A stretch of 64,000 nt of DNA from Rhizobiaceae bacterium (GCA_029233925.1 JARGOX010000002.1:124001-188000); one strand, 5' to 3'. Positions 34,966 through 43,855 are shown, counted from the first letter of the stretch. Notes: a model not told the origin generated them from the sequence alone. Made by a program: numbers and translations.

Positions 34966-35454
34966 ATGGTCAATGACACATCAATGCAGCATCTGCAAAA
35001 AGCATTGCAGATGGAACTATCCGCAGCACATCAGTATCAATTGCATTCCCATGTGCTTGATGATTGGGGGCTGGACAAGCTGGCGGCTCAAATGCGGGAG
35101 GAAATGCAGGAAGAATTGGGGCACTCGGACCTCTATATTCAGCGAATCATGTTCTTTCACGGAAAGCCGGAACTGGATTTCTACAAGAAGCCCGTTGCTG
35201 CCGATTCGCTTGTCAACATGTTCAAATCCGATCTGGCCGACGAGGAGGAAGCGATCGAATTCTATACGATGGCTTCGCAGCATGCGAGCGAAGTCGGCGA
35301 TATTGGAACGCGCACTCTGTTTGAAAAAATTGTCCTTGACGAAGAGGGACACAAGAGCTGGCTCGAATTGCAGCTCAGTCTGATCGAGCGCCTGGGTGAG
35401 AAGGCTTTCAGCGCCAAATATGTGTCAGCCGGCGGTTCTGCCGAACAGGAATAA
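34966..35454 (+). CDS. bfr: Bacterioferritin-like ferritin without the haem-binding Met
   Basis: A 162-residue four-helix ferritin. Di-iron ligands are present: Glu17 ('QMELSAAHQY'), Glu50 and His53 ('EELGHSD'), Glu94 ('DEEEAIEFY'), and Glu126/127 with His129 ('DEEGH'). In classical Bfr the residue after the second Glu is Met52, which binds haem between subunits; here it is Leu51, so haem binding as in E. coli Bfr is unlikely. It stores iron or protects DNA-binding metabolism from Fe(II) and peroxide. The ATG follows GAGGTG. It is transcribed alone and ends at a hairpin terminator. Confidence 0.88.
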   Translation: MVNDTSMQHLQKALQMELSAAHQYQLHSHVLDDWGLDKLAAQMREEMQEELGHSDLYIQRIMFFHGKPELDFYKKPVAADSLVNMFKSDLADEEEAIEFYTMASQHASEVGDIGTRTLFEKIVLDEEGHKSWLELQLSLIERLGEKAFSAKYVSAGGSAEQE

Positions 35455-35480
35455 CGAGTCGTAGTCCGCACGGACATGCA

Positions 35481-35512
35481 GGACCACACCAATGGGAACA
35501 TTGATGTGGTCC
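35481..35512. terminator. Hairpin between convergent bfr and adenine deaminase genes
   Basis: GGACCACACCAATG, loop GGAA, CATTGATGTGGTCC: a 14-bp stem with a single mismatch, in the gap between the two convergent stops and followed by ATGTTTTC. It is suitable as a bidirectional terminator. Confidence 0.65.
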
Positions 35513-35566
35513 ATGTTTTCAAATGCTATAAGACCGCACTGCCGCCAGGCTTAATTCCACAGCCGC

Positions 35567-37405
35567 CTAAACAAACAGATCCACCTTCTCAAATTTGGTG
35601 ACATCAATGATTCCGACATCGGAAATGCGGATTTCCGGGATGACGACCAGCGCCAGCAGGGAATGCTGCATGTAGGCATTGTTGAGCGTGCAGCCACATT
35701 GCTCCATGGCATCGACCATTTTCTGCGCCTTGGCGGCGACAACTTCGGATCGCTCATCAGACATCAGGCCGGCAATCGGCAATTCTACCATGGCGAGTTC
35801 CTTGCCGCCTGAAAAGACGGTGACGCCGCCGCCGACTTCACCCAGTCGATTGGCCGCCAGCGCCATATCTTCCTTGTTGGTGCCGACGACAATCATGTGG
35901 TGGCTGTCATGGGCCACGGTCGATGCCATGGCGCAATCGGCCTTGTAACCAAAGCCGGAAACAAAGCCGTTGACGACCTTGCCGGTTCCGCGATGCCGCT
36001 CGACCAGAGCGATCTGACAGACATCACCTGCAACATCCATGTCGACGATACCGTTGCTGACAGTGAGTTCGGCTTCCAGCGCTTTGGTCGGCGCCTGGTT
36101 TTCAACAACACCGATGACGCGGGCCCGCACCTTTGCCGCCCCTGCCGGGGCCTCAACATCAAAATCGCCCGCCGACAGTTGCTTGCCCATATGCACTGTT
36201 CCACGGGCAAAATCAGGATAGGGATAGGGCGCTATGTCAGCCTGAAGGGCGCCATTCTCGGCCAGAACCTCACCGCGTGCCATCACCAGCTCAACCGGCA
36301 TGGCTGCCAGGTCGGATGTCAGGATCATGTCGGCGCGCCGGCCCGGCGCGATGGAACCCAGTTCCCGCTCCATGCCAAAATGCTGGGCGGTATTGAGCGT
36401 CGCCATCTGGATCGCGGTGATGGGTTTGAGCCCCTGGGCAATCGCATGACGCACGACGCGGTTCATGTGTCCGTCATTGACCAGCGTGCCGGAATGGCTG
36501 TCATCGGTGCACAGGATGAAGTTTCGCGAATCCAGCCCGTCCTCGGTGATCGCCTTGACCTGCGTGGCGACATCATACCAGGCCGAGCCCAGCCGCAGCA
36601 TGGCGCGCATGCCCTGGCGCACCCGTGCAATGGCGTCCTCCTTGCGGGTGCCCTCATGATCATCTGCCGGACCACCGGCAACATAGGCATGGAAGGCCGG
36701 CCCGAGATCCGGCGAGGCGTAATGGCCACCGACGGTTTTCCCGGCCATCTGTGTCGCCGCGATCTCGCCCAGCATGCGGGCATCACCTGCTGCAACGCCG
36801 GGGAAATTCATCATCTCGCCCAGGCCGCAGATATTCGGCCATTGCATGGCTTCGGCCACCTCTTCGACGCCCAGCTCCGCGCCGGCATGTTCGAGCCCCG
36901 GCGCCGACGGCACGCAGCTCGGCATCTGGACCCAGATATTGATCGGCAGGCCCATGGCTTCATCATGCATCAGTTTGACACCCGGCAATCCCAGCACATT
37001 GGCGATTTCATGGGGATCGATGAACATGGAGGTGGTGCCATGCGGTATGACTGCCCGGGCAAATTCGGTCACGGTCACCATGCCGCTTTCCACATGCATA
37101 TGCGCATCACACAGGCCGGGCACCATATAGCGGCCGGCGGCGTCTATGATTTTGGTATCGGGTCCTGTCGCGTGGTCGGCATTGGGACCGATATAGGCAA
37201 AACGACCTTCAGCAATGGCAATATCCGTATCCGGGACGATCTCGCCGGAATAGACATTGACCCATTTGCCCCCCTTGATCACGGTATCGGCAAAGGTTCG
37301 CCCCATGGCGACATCGATCAATCTGGGCGCAACCGCGCTCCATGATTTGACTTCGGGGGATTTGACTTCAGGGGATTTGACTTCAGATGGGTTCAGGTCG
37401 GGCAT
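35567..37405 (-). CDS. ade: Adenine deaminase
   Basis: A 612-residue metal-dependent amidohydrolase. Typical features are 'PGLCDAHMHVESGM' (HxH metal motif), 'DPHEIANVLG', 'CTDDSHSGTLV' and the C-terminal adenine deaminase domain with 'SHHMIVVGTNKEDMALA' and 'GGGVTVFSGGKELA'. It converts adenine to hypoxanthine for purine salvage. The start at 37405 follows GGAGAG. The N-terminus contains a threefold SPEVK repeat (residues about 8-22) encoded by a 15-bp tandem repeat, outside the catalytic core and probably tolerated. It looks complete and monocistronic. Confidence 0.93.
   Translation of the reverse strand: MPDLNPSEVKSPEVKSPEVKSWSAVAPRLIDVAMGRTFADTVIKGGKWVNVYSGEIVPDTDIAIAEGRFAYIGPNADHATGPDTKIIDAAGRYMVPGLCDAHMHVESGMVTVTEFARAVIPHGTTSMFIDPHEIANVLGLPGVKLMHDEAMGLPINIWVQMPSCVPSAPGLEHAGAELGVEEVAEAMQWPNICGLGEMMNFPGVAAGDARMLGEIAATQMAGKTVGGHYASPDLGPAFHAYVAGGPADDHEGTRKEDAIARVRQGMRAMLRLGSAWYDVATQVKAITEDGLDSRNFILCTDDSHSGTLVNDGHMNRVVRHAIAQGLKPITAIQMATLNTAQHFGMERELGSIAPGRRADMILTSDLAAMPVELVMARGEVLAENGALQADIAPYPYPDFARGTVHMGKQLSAGDFDVEAPAGAAKVRARVIGVVENQAPTKALEAELTVSNGIVDMDVAGDVCQIALVERHRGTGKVVNGFVSGFGYKADCAMASTVAHDSHHMIVVGTNKEDMALAANRLGEVGGGVTVFSGGKELAMVELPIAGLMSDERSEVVAAKAQKMVDAMEQCGCTLNNAYMQHSLLALVVIPEIRISDVGIIDVTKFEKVDLFV
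37344..37388. repeat. 15-bp tandem repeat (3 copies) inside ade
   Basis: GATTTGACTTCGGGG, GATTTGACTTCAGGG and GATTTGACTTCAGAT lie head to tail and encode repeated SPEVK-type pentapeptides near the N-terminus of adenine deaminase. The unit keeps the frame, so copy-number change would alter length without a frameshift. Confidence 0.85.
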
Positions 37406-37638
37406 GTTCTCTCCGGTAAACACGATCGCCCGCTGCTTTGACAAAACATGGCCGCGATCACTCATTGTCCGTGGGCATAGGCCAAAATGGTTTCATTTTG
37501 AACAATCGCGCCAATCGGCATTTTTCGAAGTCAATCTATGCCATGATGGCCTGCCCTGACAATGATCATGACTGGAAAAGACGTCAGGAAAACACCGGTG
37601 CAAGATCGATCCGTCAGGCTGGGCTGGAAATGCCTTGG

Positions 37639-38406
37639 TCAGTCGGCAACAACGAGAACCGGGCAACGGCCGATGTCCAGCAATTGCTCCAGATCGATCT
37701 GATCGGCAACCGAACGGCTGAGCATCATCGCGGCCGGGCTGTTTTTGGCGATGGCGTCCAGTACTGTGCGATCAAACGCGGTTCCGCACACACTTTGTAT
37801 CGGAACACCGCTGTTAGAACAGGTTTGCTCGACCCAGGTTTGCTCGACCCAGGTTTGCCGGGCGTCCACCGCCGCAGCATCTTTGCCCCAGATCAGCACA
37901 TTTATCGGCACCTTCAGTCGATCGGCAGTGCGCAGCGCCATGGCGTAGAGCCTTTCCGCGGGCTGTGACGCATCGTCCAGCACATAGAGATCGCCAGCAC
38001 GGCCGTGCAGCCGTTGACGCCCGATCACAACAATGTCCCTCTCGCCAAGAGCTGTCGGCAGAAGGCTCCTGAGCTCACCGCGTTTTTGCTGGAAGGTCCA
38101 GCGAAAGGCCCCGAGAGAGGCCGCATTTTCGATTGCTTTGCGAAAACCCTCAGCATCACGCCGGAAGGCTGACTGCATCGCCTGCAGGGTCACCGGTTCG
38201 GCTTTCCCGCCTCCAGGAAAAATGGTTCTGGCGAAAGGCAAAGCGGCATAGGCGAGAACGGCTTCATCCTCGATAAGACAGGCATTGATTTCACCATCAA
38301 GTTCGCTGGCAAGGCCGACGGCCAAAGCGATGGCCGAATTGGCATCGGCAAAACTAGTGGCGCCCACAATGATGCGCCATTGCCGCGGTTGATCCTTCTG
38401 GCTCAT
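37639..38406 (-). CDS. Universal stress protein-like protein co-transcribed with Lon-family protease
   Basis: A 255-residue protein with USP-like alternating beta-alpha pattern in two halves. It begins 'RIIVGATSFADANSAIALAVGLASELDGEINACLIEDE' and ends 'SPAAMMLSRSVADQIDLEQLLDIGRCPVLVVAD', the usual final strand of USP domains. The nucleotide-binding GxxG(x9)G(S/T) motif is not clear, so nucleotide binding is doubtful. Its start overlaps the protease stop by 4 bp (ATGA), so both are probably made together. A 'TWVEQTWVEQT' duplication comes from a 15-bp tandem repeat. Confidence 0.72.
   Translation of the reverse strand: MSQKDQPRQWRIIVGATSFADANSAIALAVGLASELDGEINACLIEDEAVLAYAALPFARTIFPGGGKAEPVTLQAMQSAFRRDAEGFRKAIENAASLGAFRWTFQQKRGELRSLLPTALGERDIVVIGRQRLHGRAGDLYVLDDASQPAERLYAMALRTADRLKVPINVLIWGKDAAAVDARQTWVEQTWVEQTCSNSGVPIQSVCGTAFDRTVLDAIAKNSPAAMMLSRSVADQIDLEQLLDIGRCPVLVVAD
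37821..37859. repeat. 15-bp tandem repeat (2.6 copies) inside the USP-like gene
   Basis: AGGTTTGCTCGACCC occurs twice in tandem (37821-37835, 37836-37850) plus a partial third copy, encoding TWVEQ repeats on the minus strand. The unit is in frame. Confidence 0.85.
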
Positions 38407-40859
38407 TTGACTGCCGCCCCATTGCCTTTGCCGGGATCGACCATGGCGCCAAAGCTTCGCAGCCCTTCGGCAAAGCTGCGCAGACGGGCTTCGACCAGGC
38501 CATTGACCGACGTGGCGGGAAATAGGCCCTTTTTGCTGCGCTTGCCGGCCTTGCGGGACGTCAGCAGCGCGATGCCCTCATCAATGGTCGCAATGGGAAT
38601 GATCTTGAATTTGTCAGCCCGAACAGCGTCGATTACACGGGACCGCAAGGCCAGGTGTTTCACATTGGTATCCGGAATCAGAACACCTTGATTTCCGGTC
38701 AGACCGCGCCCGGCACAGACATCGAAAAACCCTTCGATCTTTTCGTTGACGCCGCCGATCGGCTGGATGCGCCCCTGCTGATTGACCGAGCCGGTGACGG
38801 CGAAAGCCTGACTGATGGGAACGTCCGCCAGCGTCGAAAGCAAAGCAAAAAGTTCAGCTGCCGACGCGCTGTCTCCGTCTATCCCGCCATAGCTTTGTTC
38901 AAACACGATGCTCGCCCACAGCGACATCGGTGTATCCAGCGCGTAATGCGTTGCCAGATAGCCTGACAGTATCAGCACCCCCTTGGAGTGCAGAGGGCCG
39001 CCCAGTTCCACTTCCCGCTCGATATCGACAACCTTGCCTCTGCCCATCCGCGCCCGCGCCGATACAAGCGAAGGCCGGCCAAACCGGTAATTGCCCAGTT
39101 CGAGCACGGAAAGCGCATTGATCTGACCGACGGCGTCACCGGTGGTTTTGATCAGCAGGGTTTCGCGGCTGATGGCTTCCTGGGTCAGTTCCCTTATCCG
39201 CCCTGCGCGGGTTTCCGCCTCGGCAACGGCACGATCTATGTCGTCTGCCGTGATGGTCTTGTTGCCGGCTGCCATCGCCCAATAGTTGGCTTCGCGCAGA
39301 ATGTCTGAAAGCCGGCCCAGGTCCAGCGAGACCTTTTGCGAATCGTCGGCCAGCCGAGTTCCCTCTATCATCAGCCGTTGCAGCCCGGCAGGGTCGGGGC
39401 TGAGCAGGGACTTGTCCCTGGCGATTGAATGAACCAGTTCGACATATTGAGGAACCGTTTCCTCTGTCAGGAAAACCCCGTCATTGAAATCCGCCTGCAT
39501 TTTGAACAGCGGAGCAAATTCCGGGTCATAGGCCATCAGCAGATAATAGAGACTGCGCTCGCCAACCAGTGCAATACGCAGGTTCAAGGGGATTGGATCG
39601 GGTTCAAGGGACGTCGTCGTGGCCAGACTGAAGCGTTCAGCCGCCGATACAATGGAGATCTGCCCCGACTTCAGACACCGTTTCAATGCATCCCAGGCAA
39701 AGGGCTCACTGAGCAGCTGACGCACATCCAAAATGAGATAACCGCCATTGGCCCGGTGCAGGGCGCCAGGTTTGATCATGGTAAAATCGGTAAACAGCAC
39801 ACCCATTTCAGACAGGTGCTCGACGCGTCCGATCAGATTGGCAAGGGTCGGCAGAAACTCCACCTCAACCGGCGCGCCTCTTTTGCCGTCCGGTGTGTTG
39901 GAGACCATCACATTGACCGTGTAGCGCCTGAATTGCGGTTCCTTGTAGTGTTTGGTCGTTGCGACAGGAAAGGGACCGGCCTGCGCGGCAGAACCGTCGC
40001 TCAAAAACAGCTCTGCGTTTTCGATCAGGTCTGCGTGAACCGCATCGAGATAGGACTTCAGAATGCCGATTTTCTCAAACTGTCCGTAAACCGGCAGCAT
40101 CGCCTCATCCACACCCTGTTCGGCCATGGATTTGTTGAGTAATTCGATCGCTCTGCGATGCGCCTTCTCATGCTTGGGAATTTCCTTGAGCACCGCCTCG
40201 AGCTTCTCGTTCGCTGCCTCGATCTTGCTGTTGATCGCTTCCTGCTGTGCCATCGGCAGGGTTTCGAAATCTTCCGCCTTGATCGGCTTGCCGTCTTTCG
40301 TCGGCGCTATGGCAAAACCCATGGGTGTGCGCAGCAGGGCAAGTTCATTTTTCTTTGCTTCCTCTATCAGCCCGCTGAATTCGTTCTCATTGGTTTCACC
40401 GAATTCCTGTTCCAGTTTTCTGCGCTGATTCTGGTAGGACTCGGATTCAAAGAGCGCCGGAATGTCATTGGCCAGATTGTCGATCAACGCATCCATCGCC
40501 TGTTTCAGCGACAGGGCCAGACCCGGTTGAAGCTCTATGGCCTGGGGTTTGTCGGGCGTTTCGAAATTATTGACATAGACCCAATCGGAGGGAACAGGGC
40601 GGTGCTGGGCCTCTTCCTGAAGAATTGCGGTGACTGCTGTGTGCCGTCCGTATCCCTGATTGCCCAGAACAAAAAGATTGAAATCTTCATGGGGAATCTT
40701 GGCAGCCATGCGGATGGCGTCCAGCGCCCGTTCCTGCCCCATAAGAGCACCGGGCAGCGTTTTACCGCCAGAAGGTTTTCCATCCAGAACAGACAGATCA
40801 ATGCTGGCGCATAAAAGGGAAGCATCGAGTGGAACGCCGGTCTTCATCACTTTGGTCAC
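38403..40859 (-). CDS. Lon-family ATP-dependent protease (LonB/YcbZ-like)
   Basis: An 818-residue AAA+ protease. The N-terminal ATPase has a Walker A variant 'GNQGYGRHTA' with Arg where Lys is usual, then a long helical insertion (about 130-260) and a downstream AAA segment. The C-terminal Lon proteolytic domain keeps the catalytic Ser ('DGDSAS', near 660) and Lys ('NEKIEG', near 705), with the normal spacing of about 43. It likely degrades specific or damaged proteins. The GTG at 40859 is taken as start, with an ATG at 40847 possible. It forms a two-gene unit with the USP-like gene, suggesting a stress role. Confidence 0.88.
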   Translation of the reverse strand: MTKVMKTGVPLDASLLCASIDLSVLDGKPSGGKTLPGALMGQERALDAIRMAAKIPHEDFNLFVLGNQGYGRHTAVTAILQEEAQHRPVPSDWVYVNNFETPDKPQAIELQPGLALSLKQAMDALIDNLANDIPALFESESYQNQRRKLEQEFGETNENEFSGLIEEAKKNELALLRTPMGFAIAPTKDGKPIKAEDFETLPMAQQEAINSKIEAANEKLEAVLKEIPKHEKAHRRAIELLNKSMAEQGVDEAMLPVYGQFEKIGILKSYLDAVHADLIENAELFLSDGSAAQAGPFPVATTKHYKEPQFRRYTVNVMVSNTPDGKRGAPVEVEFLPTLANLIGRVEHLSEMGVLFTDFTMIKPGALHRANGGYLILDVRQLLSEPFAWDALKRCLKSGQISIVSAAERFSLATTTSLEPDPIPLNLRIALVGERSLYYLLMAYDPEFAPLFKMQADFNDGVFLTEETVPQYVELVHSIARDKSLLSPDPAGLQRLMIEGTRLADDSQKVSLDLGRLSDILREANYWAMAAGNKTITADDIDRAVAEAETRAGRIRELTQEAISRETLLIKTTGDAVGQINALSVLELGNYRFGRPSLVSARARMGRGKVVDIEREVELGGPLHSKGVLILSGYLATHYALDTPMSLWASIVFEQSYGGIDGDSASAAELFALLSTLADVPISQAFAVTGSVNQQGRIQPIGGVNEKIEGFFDVCAGRGLTGNQGVLIPDTNVKHLALRSRVIDAVRADKFKIIPIATIDEGIALLTSRKAGKRSKKGLFPATSVNGLVEARLRSFAEGLRSFGAMVDPGKGNGAAVK

Positions 40860-41017
40860 AACGGAAATCTTTCGCGATTAATCTGCTGCCTTGCAGACTA
40901 ACGCGATCAGAAAAAGCCAATTTGATCAGAATCAACAAAGGCACCGGTGGTGAACAAAGAAAGCATTGAACCGACTGAAAACCGCATGGAACGTCTATTG
41001 GCGATCAAAGGGGTGGC

Positions 41018-41039
41018 GTGGCGATCCAGTGATCGCCAC
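41018..41039 (-). terminator. Hairpin downstream of the DsrE gene
   Basis: GTGGCGATC-CAGT-GATCGCCAC is a perfect 9-bp stem with a 4-base loop, just past the DsrE stop codon on the minus strand. No T-run follows, so the strength of termination is uncertain. Confidence 0.5.
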
Positions 41040-41047
41040 TGCCTCGA

Positions 41048-41512
41048 TCATGGCTTGATATAGGTATAGCCCATTTGCTGGAGCCTGCTCAGTTCAGCGA
41101 CGCCTGAAGGCACGATGTCTTCCTTGAAAACATCAAACAGATCATCTTCATAGCTGATCTTGCGCCCCTTCAATGTGTTGTTGCAAACCTGCATTTCGAC
41201 GTTCTGGCCCTTCAGTTCCAGCACCTGACCCTGAAGCAGCTCGTTGGTCTTTGCGTGTGAGAGCAGCCCCAGGCCGTTTCCGTGCATAACCACCTTGATT
41301 TCGATGTTCTCCGCGCCCACGGCATTGATGTGGTTCTGGATGTTGCGCAGAGCGCCACGATAGGCCTTGTCGTCTTCACCACCATTGTAGTTGATGTGAT
41401 AGACGACCTTTTGCGTGCCATAACGCTCATTGGCCGCTGCCGGCCCGAGCTGCAATGCCGCCAATGCGCATACCGACACAATGGCGGCCAGAATCCTTGT
41501 GTAAAAAGACAT
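41048..41512 (-). CDS. Secreted DsrE-family protein
   Basis: A 154-residue protein with a signal peptide (TRILAAIVSVCALAALQLGPAAA) and a DsrE/F-like fold: 'QKVVYHINYNGGEDDKAYRGALRNIQNHINAVG', 'IEIKVVMHGNGLGLL', then 'LKGQNVEMQVCNNTLKGR' carrying the conserved Cys. DsrE-type proteins carry sulfur or persulfide; periplasmic members near thiosulfate genes are common but little studied. A GGGAGGAAAT site precedes the ATG at 41512. It is encoded beside the binding-protein/LuxR regulator in the same direction, so it may be its target. Confidence 0.85.
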   Translation of the reverse strand: MSFYTRILAAIVSVCALAALQLGPAAANERYGTQKVVYHINYNGGEDDKAYRGALRNIQNHINAVGAENIEIKVVMHGNGLGLLSHAKTNELLQGQVLELKGQNVEMQVCNNTLKGRKISYEDDLFDVFKEDIVPSGVAELSRLQQMGYTYIKP

Positions 41513-41693
41513 GATTTCCTCCCAAAAAGTTGCGTGATGCCGACCATCGGTCAAAGACTCCTGGCGCATACGGGTCAGTCTGCGCGAGCGGCCGGACGGC
41601 GGCAACTTGGGGCAAGCCATGAAACCGGCTAGGGAAAACCCTAATGTGCTGAATTTGACGTTGGTATTTCCTGCAGAACATTTCGAGCGAACG

Positions 41694-42980
41694 TCATGTC
41701 TGCACCGCCGCAGCCGCCTTGCTGACGACCTCCGTCATGTTCTGCGCTTCATATTTGCGCATCAGGTGACCGCGATGATATTCCACGGTCTTGGGGCTGA
41801 TTCCCAGGTCCCGGGCAATCTGCTTCGACGTAAGCCCCTTCTCGACCAGCAGCAATATTTCCTGTTCACGCGGCGTTAGAGGGATTTCCGGTCCGGACAT
41901 GTCCGGCCTCGCCGGGTCTTGCCCCAATGTCCGGGCCCCATTGCGCCGTCGCTGCCGAAGGGTCACAGTGACCAGAATGCCCGCCCCAAGAGCAAGCGCC
42001 GGAAACAGCAGCATGTTGAATGACGCTGAAGGTGCAGCGCTGGCGGATGCCGCAGCTTCAATCGTCTCGATCAGAGCGCGGACATTGCCATCATGGGATA
42101 CGGTATTCCAGCCGGCATAGCCGCCGCGCATCACGGCTGCGTCGTCCCCGCTCAGCGAGAGAAGCGCCAGAACAATATCCCGCTTGCTGTGGTCAGGGAC
42201 ATCAACGGCCGCAGCCAGCAACCATTCCGGAGACAAGGACGTCGACAATTTGAGGTCAAACCCGGGAATTTTGACCGGATTTAGCACCCGCAGATCGCCT
42301 GGCTGGATTTCTTTCTGACCGATCATGGATTCGAGCACGCCGGTGCGCACGATCCCGGCAGCCACATCCCCATTGAGAACGGCCTTTACAATCCGGTCCT
42401 GCGGGAAGCCATAGTAGGAAATCCCAACCAGATCGTTCCACGGATTGATGCCGTTGGCCAACAGCGTATTGGCTGCAATCAGGAAGCCACCGAAGGCATC
42501 GGGCGCCACTGCACCCAGTTTTTTACCCTTCAGGTCGACAAGTCCGGCGATCGAATCATCGCCGCTGCGCACAAAGATAACCGAGCCGAACCGGTTTCCG
42601 GTTGTCGGTTGCCCTTTGCGGTCGGTCCGCACAGTGACAAGCGGCGAATAGGCGTGGGTTCTGGCAATCAGGTGATAGTGGCCGGGATTGGTCAGGATCA
42701 GATCAAGCTGGCCGGTTTCCAACGCCGTATTCATGCCCTGGAGGGAAAGAGGGACAATGCGGAATTCCACATCGTCCAGCACTTGCGAAAGATGTTGGAA
42801 CGTCGGCTGCCAGCGGGAAACCGCAACATCCTCACCTCTGTGCGCCAGAACGCCGACCCGCAGCGTCTGATTGGCCCAGGCCGTACCTTGCGGAGCAAAT
42901 GCGAAGAGACATGCCGAAATCGCGATGACCCAGCAGAGTCTCGCAAAGCCTGTCTGATCAATTCCACTTCCCGGTTTCAT
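41694..42980 (-). CDS. Membrane-bound one-component regulator: PhnD-like binding domain, TM helix, LuxR HTH
   Basis: A 428-residue fusion. After a signal sequence/membrane anchor (RLCWVIAISACLFAFAP), residues 35-300 form a phosphonate-binding (PhnD)-like periplasmic domain ('TLRVGVLAHRGEDVAVSRWQPTFQHLSQ', 'GQLDLILTNPGHYHLIA', 'GAVAPDAFGGFLIAA'). A single helix near 318-337 (LLFPALALGAGILVTVTL) leads to a cytoplasmic LuxR/GerE HTH ('LTPREQEILLLVEKGLTSKQIARDLGISPKTVEYHRGHLMRKY'). The sensor domain resembles that of TtrS-type kinases, but no kinase or receiver is present, so the signal would pass directly to DNA. The nearest gene, DsrE, is the probable target. The start is uncertain; an upstream GTG at 43028 is possible. 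Confidence 0.85.
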   Translation of the reverse strand: MKPGSGIDQTGFARLCWVIAISACLFAFAPQGTAWANQTLRVGVLAHRGEDVAVSRWQPTFQHLSQVLDDVEFRIVPLSLQGMNTALETGQLDLILTNPGHYHLIARTHAYSPLVTVRTDRKGQPTTGNRFGSVIFVRSGDDSIAGLVDLKGKKLGAVAPDAFGGFLIAANTLLANGINPWNDLVGISYYGFPQDRIVKAVLNGDVAAGIVRTGVLESMIGQKEIQPGDLRVLNPVKIPGFDLKLSTSLSPEWLLAAAVDVPDHSKRDIVLALLSLSGDDAAVMRGGYAGWNTVSHDGNVRALIETIEAAASASAAPSASFNMLLFPALALGAGILVTVTLRQRRRNGARTLGQDPARPDMSGPEIPLTPREQEILLLVEKGLTSKQIARDLGISPKTVEYHRGHLMRKYEAQNMTEVVSKAAAAVQT

Positions 42981-43063
42981 GAAAAAATGATGCGCAATGC
43001 CGGGTCCATTGTCCAGTGCCACCGGCAAATATTGCCCGAAACCCGCAAGGCGGCGGGATAAGA

Positions 43064-43855
43064 CTATTTCAGGAAGGTCCAGTTCTTGTAGAAAATGCCG
43101 TTGAATTTGATGAAGATAAGCTGGATGCCCTTCATGATGAGATTCTGCAGGCTGGTGAAACGCGATGGGCGCAGGACGTCGACAAACACGCAGTAGCGCT
43201 CGCGGTCTTCCTCATTGATGGACCGGTGCTGCAGCGTGTCGTCGAATATGAAGAGCGGATCATCGTGCCAGTAATGTATTTTGCCATCGACTTCGATGAA
43301 GACATTATCGCTCTTGAACGCCGTCAGATTGTACAGAACCCACAAGGTCAGCCGCAGTGGCCCGAAATGCAGGCTGGTGGATTCCTTCTGGTTGAAAACC
43401 GACACGCCAATCGTCTTGATATAGGTGTAATCCTCATTGAAGGCCGGCACGTCCTCATTGACGTTCTTGTCGTACCATTTGTAGAAAAGCATACCGCGTT
43501 TCTTGCCCGCCATCTGCTTTTTGATATCGCTGATAATCTCGTCCCTGTTGTCATCGAATGTCTTGAGCACACGCTCGATTTCCGCGCGGTGGCCACTCGG
43601 AAAATCCTCCAGCCGATAGACATATTTGTTGCGCGACGAGATGAGATCGAGAAACAGATTGAAGGGAGAGAGCAGCCAGGTGGGCAGGCCGTTGCGGAAA
43701 AAATATTGTTTGGCCAAATCCCGGGTCACCCTGTGGTGGCGGGCAATGTCCAGAATTCCACAGGCGACAAACAGCACGGTAATAATGGGAACGAGATAAA
43801 ACAGGATCGCCAGGGGAATCAATATTCTCAGATAGCGTGAGATTTCTTTGCGCAT
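43064..43855 (-). CDS. AspH/LpxO-like aspartyl/asparaginyl beta-hydroxylase domain protein, metal site incomplete
   Basis: A 263-residue protein with an N-terminal membrane helix (ILIPLAILFYLVPIITVLFV) and a C-terminal Fe(II)/2-oxoglutarate dioxygenase-like domain. Conserved segments are 'SLHFGPLRLTLWVLYNL' and 'FIFDDTLQHRSINEEDRERYCVFVDVLRPSR'. In AspH and LpxO the first segment contains the iron-binding His (HLGL); here the aligned position is Leu (VLYNL), while the second His (210) is present. Activity is therefore uncertain. Relatives hydroxylate protein Asp/Asn or lipid A acyl chains. The ATG at 43855 has GGAG about 11 bases upstream. Confidence 0.72.
   Translation of the reverse strand: MRKEISRYLRILIPLAILFYLVPIITVLFVACGILDIARHHRVTRDLAKQYFFRNGLPTWLLSPFNLFLDLISSRNKYVYRLEDFPSGHRAEIERVLKTFDDNRDEIISDIKKQMAGKKRGMLFYKWYDKNVNEDVPAFNEDYTYIKTIGVSVFNQKESTSLHFGPLRLTLWVLYNLTAFKSDNVFIEVDGKIHYWHDDPLFIFDDTLQHRSINEEDRERYCVFVDVLRPSRFTSLQNLIMKGIQLIFIKFNGIFYKNWTFLK

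Noticed and set aside
35897-37345. 482-codon plus-strand frame opposite adenine deaminase
   Set aside because: Its His/Gly/Arg-rich composition reflects antisense of a conserved high-GC gene and no domain is recognisable.
38403-40859. Lon-family protease considered inactive because Walker A has Arg instead of Lys
   Set aside because: Relatives of this LonB/YcbZ-like subgroup, as I recall them, often have GxGR, and the proteolytic Ser-Lys pair is intact, so inactivity is not supported.
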